A model generated the notes under the pieces. It was not told the DNA's origin, did not search any database, and saw nothing but the letters and a program-made list of their open reading frames with translations. A program made the position numbers and the translations under genes. Below are positions 38,299 through 45,548 of a stretch of DNA of 64,000 bases, piece after piece (position 1 is the first letter of the stretch; the number at the start of each line of letters is the position of its first letter). Source of the stretch: an uncultured Paracoccaceae bacterium. Its GTDB lineage: Bacteria; Pseudomonadota; Alphaproteobacteria; Rhodobacterales; Rhodobacteraceae. The DNA is taken from contig CANLDA010000001.1 in the NCBI GenBank assembly GCA_947489325.1, positions 434,001 through 498,000 of the forward strand. The letters run 5' to 3'.

Positions 38299-39170
38299 TG
38301 CCAACGTCTGCCTCCTTGTCGATCTTTGCAGCCGCTTTGCTTCTTTTGGGATATGGCGTTGTTGTTTGCCTGTTGCTTTTTCCATCCACCCGCAAGGCAG
38401 GTCGGGACATCGTACCGGCATTGCTGTCAGCAACCCTAATCGCCATCGTGATTTTCGGCAGCTTTCTGATGGGCGGTGTGGTGTTGAAAGTCGCTCTTTT
38501 GGGATTGGCAGCACGCATTGGGTTTGAGGTTTGTTCTGTCTCTATTCCAGCGCAAAACCCATGGATTTTGAGTATTGGCCTAACCATGATCACCGCCACC
38601 TTACAATGGTGGGACCATCCGATGATAGGCATCGCGTTATGTGGTCTTTGGCTGATTGCCCTTGCCCGCGCAGTGCTAACACCGGGCACTCATGCAATCG
38701 CTCATCTTCTGATCTTTCCGGTCTTGCCCTTTTTACTATTTGCGATCAACGCAACCCACCCCGCAAACGCAGCGCTGTTTCTTGGGTGTTATATTCTGGT
38801 GGAAAGCTTTGACAGTTATGCGCTTTTGGCGGGGAAACTTTTTGGCCGCACGAAGGCCTTTCCCGTTCTCTCCCCGCGCAAAACCATCGAAGGGTTGCTT
38901 GGCGGCGCCGTGATGTTGCTCCTTACCGCGACTATTGCCGCCCTGATCCTTGGCTTGCCGATGGTTCAGACATTGGCCGTTACTGCGCTTGCCGGAATAC
39001 TGACTATTGCAGGCGATCTTGCAGCATCGCGTATAAAACGGCAGGCGGGTGTAAAGGACTTTCCAATCTTGATGAAACATCAGGGCGGTGTTCTGGATTC
39101 TTTGGACAGCTGGATTGCGGCAGGAGCGGGCCTTGGTCTCGTTCTGGTCATGCAGAGCACATTCTTTTAG
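38298..39170 (+). CDS. CdsA-like CDP-lipid synthase (cytidylyltransferase) with altered signature
   Basis: A 290-residue membrane protein with about eight helices. The C-terminal part carries the CdsA-type signature SRIKRQAGVKDF near 235, but where usual enzymes read P-G-H-G-G and D-R-x-D it reads K-H-Q-G-G and D-S-L-D. CdsA makes CDP-diacylglycerol from phosphatidate and CTP; this may be a paralogue with another lipid phosphate as substrate. It overlaps the reductase gene by one base and is nine bases before the LptF-like gene. A CDP-lipid donor is just what the phosphatidyltransferase at the end of this unit needs. Confidence 0.78.
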   Translation: MPTSASLSIFAAALLLLGYGVVVCLLLFPSTRKAGRDIVPALLSATLIAIVIFGSFLMGGVVLKVALLGLAARIGFEVCSVSIPAQNPWILSIGLTMITATLQWWDHPMIGIALCGLWLIALARAVLTPGTHAIAHLLIFPVLPFLLFAINATHPANAALFLGCYILVESFDSYALLAGKLFGRTKAFPVLSPRKTIEGLLGGAVMLLLTATIAALILGLPMVQTLAVTALAGILTIAGDLAASRIKRQAGVKDFPILMKHQGGVLDSLDSWIAAGAGLGLVLVMQSTFF

Positions 39171-39179
39171 GGTCACATC

Positions 39180-40295
39180 ATGCGTCTTTTCGGCCCTGTC
39201 ACCCGCGTCTTGCTTATGCCGACCTTGGTCCGCCTTTTGGGGTTGCTGGCCTTAGTCGAGGCTGTGTTTCTTGCCGAGAGCTTTCAGGGCCTGCTTGAAG
39301 TCACCCTTCGCTATGATGGCAGCCTGTGGGATGTGTTTCATCTGCTGGGGTATCGCGCGCCGGAGATTCTTGATCTTGCACTTGCGCTTGGCATTCTGGT
39401 GGCGGTGTATTTCACGGTATCTGATGCGCGCAATCGCGGAGAGCTGATCATCCTTGCCACAGCCACCGTTCCGTGGCGCCATGTCATAGGGTTTTGCCTC
39501 AAGCTCGGAGCCGTGGGCGCGATCATCAGTCTTATCGTCACCGCGTATCTGTTGCCATTGGCACGTTACCACGAACGCATCACCCTGGAACACCTGCGCA
39601 ATGATCACGTAACCGAACAAATCCTTGCAACAGGTCCGCGCCAAATCACGCAAACATTCGATGGCACGACCTTTATCGCCACCCCATCAGTCACAACAGA
39701 CAAAGAACGCGGACAATTGTTTGTCTTTAGCGCCCGCCCTAATGGATCTTGGCGTGCAGGCGTTTCGCAGGATTGGGACATTATTGCCCCTCAATCAGGT
39801 GAAATCTATAGCACAATTCTGAAGGACTTGCGCGCGTATGATCGGCCCACAGGAACCGGCAGCACAAAACATATCAGGGCAATCAACACCAACAGTGCGA
39901 CCATTGATTTTCACATGCGGGATGTGGCTCCTCCCCCGGATCACAGTCTGCGCAACAATGAACGCCCCATCCTTTTACTGGAACAAGCCCCAGATGATCA
40001 CAAACGCATTGCACATGCGGTTGGGCGCGCCTTGTTGGCCCCGGCTGCTGCGATATTGGCACTGTGCGCCGTGGTCTCCGCAGGCGCAGGCGTAAGCCGT
40101 TTTATCTCCCTGCCGCTCGCACTTCTTGCGGTTATGATGCTGGATGTGTTGGGCCGCAGTTTTCTTGGCAACATCACAAACGTGCCGTCTCTTGCGATCT
40201 ATGCTCTTGGTGCGTTGATCTATCTGTTGGGACCCATTGGATATGTTTATTGGCGCGGCGAACGTCTAATGGTGCCGGTCAGGGGGCGCGCGTGA
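39180..40295 (+). CDS. LptF/LptG family permease (LptF-like)
   Basis: A 371-residue inner-membrane protein. Three N-terminal helices (about 12-35, 57-80, 97-125), a periplasmic domain of about 150 residues, and three C-terminal helices (from about 270) match LptF/LptG, the permease halves that lift LPS out of the inner membrane for LptB2FG. The helix-2 region LGYRAPEILDLALALGILVAVY is typical. AGGG lies before the ATG. It is coupled with an LptG-like gene. Whether the pair is the general LPS exporter or a second one for the lipid of this operon is open. Confidence 0.82.
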   Translation: MRLFGPVTRVLLMPTLVRLLGLLALVEAVFLAESFQGLLEVTLRYDGSLWDVFHLLGYRAPEILDLALALGILVAVYFTVSDARNRGELIILATATVPWRHVIGFCLKLGAVGAIISLIVTAYLLPLARYHERITLEHLRNDHVTEQILATGPRQITQTFDGTTFIATPSVTTDKERGQLFVFSARPNGSWRAGVSQDWDIIAPQSGEIYSTILKDLRAYDRPTGTGSTKHIRAINTNSATIDFHMRDVAPPPDHSLRNNERPILLLEQAPDDHKRIAHAVGRALLAPAAAILALCAVVSAGAGVSRFISLPLALLAVMMLDVLGRSFLGNITNVPSLAIYALGALIYLLGPIGYVYWRGERLMVPVRGRA

Positions 40296-41398
40296 CATCC
40301 TCTGCACTGTTTGGCATCGCTGTACGTGGCGTTTTCTGGCAACACATGCGCAGCATCGGGTTCGTCATGTTTGTGCTGTTGGTCGTCGCCGTTTCCATAG
40401 ATTTGACCGAGAATCTTGACTCGCTTGGGGACAAAGCCCGCGAGACCGACAAACCCCTCGCACATATTTTGCTTCCCTATCTGGGGTATCGCACGGTTGA
40501 TATCGTCACCCGCCTGTTGCCGATGGCCTGCCTTGCTGGGGCATTTTTTGCGGAACTGATGCGACGGCAACGTTTGGAAGATGTGATTTATGCAGCAGCA
40601 GGAACATCCCCTGCACTGACCCTTTGGGCGTTGGTGTTGGTTGGTATCCTAACCGGAGGGATCCAAGCCACGCTTGAAGCCAAAATTCGCCCAGAGGCTG
40701 TGTTTCAACAAGTTGATCTTGGCGTCGGAAAATATGCACGCTGGTGGCATCCGCGTGAAACTGGATATCGCTGGTTCATAGATGGGGATAGGGCCCTTCG
40801 CGCGCGCGTTCTGGTGGGGCCTTCCCCGGAACTGAGGGATGCTACGCTTTTTGTTGGGATCATCCAACCCAACCTTGAAACATTGATCACCTCCCCCCGG
40901 GTTTCGCCCGGCAAGACACCCGGCACGTGGCAGTTTCACACAGCAGAGGTTTGGCAGCGCGGCATAGATGATACCTTGTCATCAACCAATGAAGACAGCT
41001 TTATGCTAAGTTTTCCACTTCTGGCCGAAGATTTGGAATATTTGGGCGTCGGCGCTTTCAATCTTCCTAAAAAGGCACTCAACACTCTGCGCACCACGGC
41101 AAGGGCAGAACGCAAGGCCGACATAGACACGGCCATCATGCGCCGCTTTACCGCTTTTTTGCTGCCCGGTGTGTTTATCCTTCTGGGGGCAAGCCTTGCC
41201 CAAAGCGGATACAAAGGACGCCTATTCGCACCTGCCCGCCTAATTGCATTGGCAGCGTTGGGGTATGTTTCTGTGGTGTCTGTCAAAGTCTTTTGGACAT
41301 TAGGAGAGTTTGCAACAGTATCCCCCTTGTTGGCCTGCATATTGCCGTTGGTATGGGCCTTGGTTTTAACGATCTGCTTACAGGTTCGGCGGTTTTGA
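40292..41398 (+). CDS. LptF/LptG family permease (LptG-like)
   Basis: A 368-residue partner permease starting at a GTG that overlaps the previous stop (GTGA). It has the same plan: helices near 12-32, 57-80 (LLPYLGYRTVDIVTRLLPMA region) and 95-118, a periplasmic beta-jellyroll-like part (about 130-270) and helices from about 285 to the end. An in-frame opening further upstream lies inside the LptF-like gene and is not used. With its neighbour it would form the LptFG heterodimer; no LptB or LptC gene is nearby. Confidence 0.82.
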   Translation: MTSSALFGIAVRGVFWQHMRSIGFVMFVLLVVAVSIDLTENLDSLGDKARETDKPLAHILLPYLGYRTVDIVTRLLPMACLAGAFFAELMRRQRLEDVIYAAAGTSPALTLWALVLVGILTGGIQATLEAKIRPEAVFQQVDLGVGKYARWWHPRETGYRWFIDGDRALRARVLVGPSPELRDATLFVGIIQPNLETLITSPRVSPGKTPGTWQFHTAEVWQRGIDDTLSSTNEDSFMLSFPLLAEDLEYLGVGAFNLPKKALNTLRTTARAERKADIDTAIMRRFTAFLLPGVFILLGASLAQSGYKGRLFAPARLIALAALGYVSVVSVKVFWTLGEFATVSPLLACILPLVWALVLTICLQVRRF

Positions 41399-41417
41399 CA
41401 GATGCGAACATCCTGAC

Positions 41418-42536
41418 ATGAAGATAATACAGATAAGCCCTTATGTCATGTCCCGCCCCGGCGGAGTGCAGACCCATGTCAGGGATTTGTCGTCATGGCT
41501 GACCAACCAAGGCCACGAGGTGCAGATTATTGCACCGCATGGGCCGATACCGGTTTCAGATATCCGGACATTGGGGCGATATCGGAACGTCACCCTGCAT
41601 GGCACCCGTTTTGAACTCAGTATCGCATCTGCCAAGGACTTGCGCCGCGTAACGGAAGAAGTGCACGCATGGGGGGCCGAAGTTGTGCACCTTCACACCC
41701 CGTGGACACCATTGATGCCTTGGCAACTGTGGCGTCGCTTGCGCCTGCCCTCTGTTGCCACATTCCATGCAACCTTGCCCACCTCGACACGATTTGACCC
41801 TATTGATGGTTTCCTGCGCGGGGCTGCGCGGTATTTCAACAAACGTCTGGCGCATGTGGTGGTGCCCTCATTCGCCCCGCAACGCCAATGGAAGGACATG
41901 GGGATCACCCCACCCCCAGGCATTTTGCCCCCCACCATCAACCTTGCGAAATGGCGCACTGCCAGAGACACAAAAGCGCCATCAGATAAACCGTTGCATG
42001 TGGTTTACATGGGGCGACTGGAGGCCCGCAAAGGTGTCGATGTTTTGCTGGATGCATGGCCTACCATTGCCAAGGCCCTGCCTGCGTCCCAACTAACCAT
42101 CGCAGGCGATGGCGAACAGCGCGCAGGCATCGCAATACGTGCCGCGCACATGCCGGGCCACAACATTTCACTTATCCCGCCCCCGTCTGATCAAGAGGCC
42201 CCCGCATTGATCGCCAGCGCCGATTTTTTCGCCGCCCCTGCCACCCATGGTGAAAGTTTTGGGTTGGTCCTGATAGAGGCTATGGCCGCAGGCGCCCTTC
42301 CGGTTGCGGCACATAATCCCGGCTTTGCCACTGTTCTGACCGGACCGGGACAGGAATTATTGGTCCCACCAAAAGATGCACAGGCGTTAGCGCAAAAGAT
42401 CATTTCATTGGCACAGGATCGCGCGCACCTTGAAAACCTGAAACATTGGGCACAGAGCCACGCCCAGACATTTGATGTGACACAAGTTGGCCCGCACTAT
42501 GTTGATCTTTACAAATCAGCGATTGAATCAAGGTGA
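41418..42536 (+). CDS. Glycosyltransferase family 4, PimA-like
   Basis: A 372-residue GT-B enzyme. Its start MKIIQISPYVMSRPGGVQTH and the nucleotide-binding ATHGESFGLVLIEAMAAG, with Glu 279 and Glu 287 (EX7E), closely recall PimA, the mycobacterial mannosyltransferase that glycosylates phosphatidylinositol. VVYMGRLEARKGVDVLLDA near 195 is the usual hinge. Between the lipid exporter genes and a CDP-alcohol phosphotransferase, a role in adding a sugar to an inositol lipid is a fair inference. The acceptor could also be a plain glycolipid. Stop overlaps the next start (GTGA). Confidence 0.78.
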   Translation: MKIIQISPYVMSRPGGVQTHVRDLSSWLTNQGHEVQIIAPHGPIPVSDIRTLGRYRNVTLHGTRFELSIASAKDLRRVTEEVHAWGAEVVHLHTPWTPLMPWQLWRRLRLPSVATFHATLPTSTRFDPIDGFLRGAARYFNKRLAHVVVPSFAPQRQWKDMGITPPPGILPPTINLAKWRTARDTKAPSDKPLHVVYMGRLEARKGVDVLLDAWPTIAKALPASQLTIAGDGEQRAGIAIRAAHMPGHNISLIPPPSDQEAPALIASADFFAAPATHGESFGLVLIEAMAAGALPVAAHNPGFATVLTGPGQELLVPPKDAQALAQKIISLAQDRAHLENLKHWAQSHAQTFDVTQVGPHYVDLYKSAIESR

Positions 42537-44119
42537 CAGCAGGTCAATATACCCCTGCACAAAGAGGGCACATAACCGTGGCAACTGGCGATCTGGTGAT
42601 TTCGGCCGATTTCGGCACTTCGGGTGTCAAGGTCGGTGTGGTTGATGCTGATCTGAATATTCTTGCCAAAACCGTGGAAACCTATCCTCTGCATCTGGCC
42701 TCAGGTGGGATGGCAGAACAAAACCCACAAGATTGGTGGGAGGCGCTGATCCGTGCCATTCGCACATTACAACAAGACATTCCCGATTTACGCAACCGCG
42801 TGTCTGCGCTGGCTTTTTGCAGTCAGATTTGCGGGGTGATCTGTGTAGATGATAATGGCACCCCTTTGCGGCCTTGTCTCACATGGCTGGATAAACGCGC
42901 GGCAGCTCTGGGACGTTCTTTGATCGGTGGCTTTCCACAGGTGCATGGGTATCAACTTGGTAAATTGGTAAAATGGTTACGGCATGCAAATGGCGCACCT
43001 GCAAAAAACGGGATGGACCCAACCGCAAAGATCCTGTGGATCATGCAGAACGAACCCGATACTTTTGCAAAAACGCGGTGGGTTCTGGATGTCAAAGACT
43101 GGCTGGTTCATTGCGCCACAAGTACGTTCACCACCTCACCCGAAAGCGCCAATCTGACGTGGTTGATGGACACGCGCAAGGGGCGCGAGGGCTGGTCATC
43201 TACTCTGGCAAAGATGGCCGGAATTTCACTGGACCGCCTCCCCCCCATCATTCAGGGAACAGATGTGGTTGGCACATTGACCCCACGCGCAGCAACGGAT
43301 CTTGGGTTGCCTCAGGGTGTGAAGGTCATGGGCGGCACCTGTGATGTTACCGCCGCAGCCCTTGGATCAGGTGCAGTACAGGATGGAGAACTACACATTT
43401 CGGCCGCAACCAGTGCTTGGATCGCAGGTTTCTTTCCCTCTCGCCGCCTCAGCGTGCCGCATGCCTATGCAACAATCACAAGCAGTCTGAATTTTCGCCC
43501 TTTGCTGATCGCCTCACAGGAAAACGCCGGGTCTGCCTTAGACTGGGCAATGAAAATGACCGCTGGCACGGAATCCGGTGAAACAATAGCGACAGCATTT
43601 GACACGCCTGACCTTCCTCAGACGGATGACCCTTATTTTCTGCCTTGGCTGGCAGGTGAACGCGTCCCGGTTGATGATGACGCGCTGCGCGGGGGGCTTC
43701 ATGGTTTGGCCCTGCATCATGATGCAAATGCCATTCGGCGTGCCGCACTTGAAGGCGTCGCATTAAATCTGACTTGGGCATATGAAAAAGTCATCCGCGA
43801 AAAAGGCGCGCGCGCAGATGGGCCGCTGATAATGGTCGGAGGGGCTGCACAAAATCCACGATTAGTGCAAATGTTGTCGGATTGTTTAAATCGCGATATT
43901 CACGTTGGCGAGGCACAATTTGCCGGTGTACTGGGGACCGCGACGCTGGCGACACCAGCATTGGGTTGGAGCACCACACCAGAGGCTGCCGCCCAACGCC
44001 TGAAAACCCGTGTCAGTGCAAACTACCGCCCTAACCCAGAGCGTGTGGCCGCCCTGAATGCACGCAAAACGCAACTGAAAAAAATACGCAAACACATCCT
44101 GCGCAGCTATGCGAGATAA
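42533..44119 (+). CDS. FGGY-family carbohydrate kinase
   Basis: A 528-residue kinase of the xylulokinase/glycerol-kinase family. The ATP phosphate loop is ADFGTSGVKVGVVDAD near residue 24, the catalytic region contains WLDKRAA near 120, and GGTCDVTAAALGSGAV near 265 and MVGGAAQNPRLVQML near 440 mark the adenosine site. Substrate cannot be read; sugars, sugar alcohols and inositol-related polyols are all possible. The GTG at 42533 is coupled to the glycosyltransferase stop; a GTG at 42578 with AGAGGG upstream is an alternative start. Its place in a lipid operon is unusual for this family. Confidence 0.85.
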   Translation: MTAGQYTPAQRGHITVATGDLVISADFGTSGVKVGVVDADLNILAKTVETYPLHLASGGMAEQNPQDWWEALIRAIRTLQQDIPDLRNRVSALAFCSQICGVICVDDNGTPLRPCLTWLDKRAAALGRSLIGGFPQVHGYQLGKLVKWLRHANGAPAKNGMDPTAKILWIMQNEPDTFAKTRWVLDVKDWLVHCATSTFTTSPESANLTWLMDTRKGREGWSSTLAKMAGISLDRLPPIIQGTDVVGTLTPRAATDLGLPQGVKVMGGTCDVTAAALGSGAVQDGELHISAATSAWIAGFFPSRRLSVPHAYATITSSLNFRPLLIASQENAGSALDWAMKMTAGTESGETIATAFDTPDLPQTDDPYFLPWLAGERVPVDDDALRGGLHGLALHHDANAIRRAALEGVALNLTWAYEKVIREKGARADGPLIMVGGAAQNPRLVQMLSDCLNRDIHVGEAQFAGVLGTATLATPALGWSTTPEAAAQRLKTRVSANYRPNPERVAALNARKTQLKKIRKHILRSYAR

Positions 44120-44122
44120 CTG

Positions 44123-44731
44123 ATGATTGATGGCCTGATAAAAAACAAAATCGACCCTATGTGGGAAAGCCTGTCCACCCCCTTGATCAACCGCGGTTGG
44201 TCCCCCAATCAGGTGACATTCGCCGGGTTGGGCCTGATCTGCCTGTTTTCACTGCTGTATCTTTGGCATCAGATCGATTGGCTCTATGGCATCACGCTGA
44301 TCTTTGCCTTTGCTTTTGACGCACTGGACGGGGCCGTTGCGCGGCGGCGCAATATGGCAACCAAGGCAGGGGGGTATTTTGACGCCATGGTCGATCGCTA
44401 TCAGGATCTTGCTGTGCTGGCAGCGATTGCCTTTGTGCATGATCTTTGGGTGTTGGCCTTGGTGGGGTTTTCCGGAGCGATCATCACCAGCTATGCCAAG
44501 GCACGCACAGCGATTGAAATGCCCATCAGCAATGAAAACTGGCCTGATTTGTTTGAACGCTTAGAGCGTATCGTTTTCATATGCGCGATGCTTTTGCTAT
44601 CAGGATTATTGGGAACATGGGTTGTCACCTCAGGCCTTGTGATTTTTGCCGTGCTTGCCCACGGCACTGCATTACAACGATGCCGCCGCGCCACTCAGAT
44701 GTTACAGGCCGAAGATCAACGAGAGCGTTGA
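44123..44731 (+). CDS. CDP-alcohol phosphatidyltransferase, probable inositol-phosphate lipid synthase
   Basis: A 202-residue membrane enzyme with about six helices. The family motif is complete: D66-x2-D69-G-x2-A-R74-x8-G83-x3-D87-x3-D91, the two-metal site. The last Asp is followed by RYQD, like the DRYxD form seen in archaetidylinositol- and phosphatidylinositol-phosphate synthases. It would join inositol phosphate, made by the ino1 product of this unit, to a CDP-activated lipid and release CMP. Phosphatidylglycerophosphate or phosphatidylserine synthases share the motif, so the substrate is inferred from context. It is the last gene of the unit, three bases after the kinase gene. Confidence 0.85.
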   Translation: MIDGLIKNKIDPMWESLSTPLINRGWSPNQVTFAGLGLICLFSLLYLWHQIDWLYGITLIFAFAFDALDGAVARRRNMATKAGGYFDAMVDRYQDLAVLAAIAFVHDLWVLALVGFSGAIITSYAKARTAIEMPISNENWPDLFERLERIVFICAMLLLSGLLGTWVVTSGLVIFAVLAHGTALQRCRRATQMLQAEDQRER

Positions 44732-45465
44732 CGCCACATCCAGATCACCAAATCCACAACGTGCAGCCCAAGATAGACAAGAAACGTGGAAATCAGCGCG
44801 ATTTCAGTCCAGACATAAAGCTGCAAAAGCGCATAGCTCCCCTTCAGGGGGCCAACATCTTTCAACAAGAACAGACCCAGATAGATAATGGCCATCCCTA
44901 CGGGCACCCACATAAGACGTGCGCGCATCTTGTTCATTTCTGGCAGGGTAATGCCCGGCACTTGGTACGGAAGGCGACATAGATATCCCGCCGCCGTCCC
45001 AGCAGCCAACACCGAAAACCCCTGCGCAAAGAAGAACAAATAACTGCCACCCATATGCAGATCATTGTAATCTGGAAACCGATACTGACTGAGGATGATC
45101 ATTCCGACACAGGCCCCAAACTGGACCAATGCCCAAAACACAAACAACCCATTTGCCCAATGGCGTGACACCACGCCATCCTGCCAGTTGCGCCGCAAAT
45201 CGCGATAAAGGATCAAAATGATCGCGCCAACGGCCACAAACAAAACCGGGGCGCAAATCAACATCCAATTGGCGAATGGCTCTCCTATGGCAGGATCAGA
45301 TATTGCGCGGCTGATGGTGGGGGGCTGTTGAGCAACATAGTCCGGATGCCCCTGAATAAACAGATACCGCGCCTGATAGATGAGAAAATTGATCACACAC
45401 ACGACAAAGACAGTGCACATGACGGTAATCGCCACAAAACCCGTCAATCTAATCCTGCGTGCCAT
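44716..45465 (-). CDS. Six-helix membrane protein, possibly Frag1/DRAM/Sfk1-like
   Basis: A 249-residue integral membrane protein from the ATG at 45465, with helices at about 10-31, 65-87, 105-127, 142-164, 182-203 and 211-242. The first loop carries PTISRAISDPAIGEPF, which recalls the loop of the Frag1/DRAM/Sfk1 family, whose eukaryotic members act in lipid handling; my recognition is weak. The gene converges with the phosphotransferase gene (16-base overlap) and follows the N-demethylase gene by about 80 bases on the same strand, so it may belong to either neighbourhood. No function assigned. Confidence 0.5.
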   Translation of the reverse strand: MARRIRLTGFVAITVMCTVFVVCVINFLIYQARYLFIQGHPDYVAQQPPTISRAISDPAIGEPFANWMLICAPVLFVAVGAIILILYRDLRRNWQDGVVSRHWANGLFVFWALVQFGACVGMIILSQYRFPDYNDLHMGGSYLFFFAQGFSVLAAGTAAGYLCRLPYQVPGITLPEMNKMRARLMWVPVGMAIIYLGLFLLKDVGPLKGSYALLQLYVWTEIALISTFLVYLGLHVVDLVIWMWRQRSR

Positions 45466-45548
45466 TCCGTGTCCTGCTCGTCTATACCAAGGCAATCACT
45501 CAGCCCTGTTATGGAATTATTTTCCGCAAAACTCCACAGCTTCACAAA

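Noticed and set aside
40064-40291. Extension of the LptG-like protein into the LptF-like gene
   Set aside because: Would overlap 230 bases of a well-supported gene; the GTG at 40292 overlaps the stop as GTGA and gives normal length.
33217-44731. Classical phosphonate or capsule cluster
   Set aside because: DUF1045 alone suggested phosphonates, but no phn lyase genes occur; no flippase, polymerase or capsule exporter is present.
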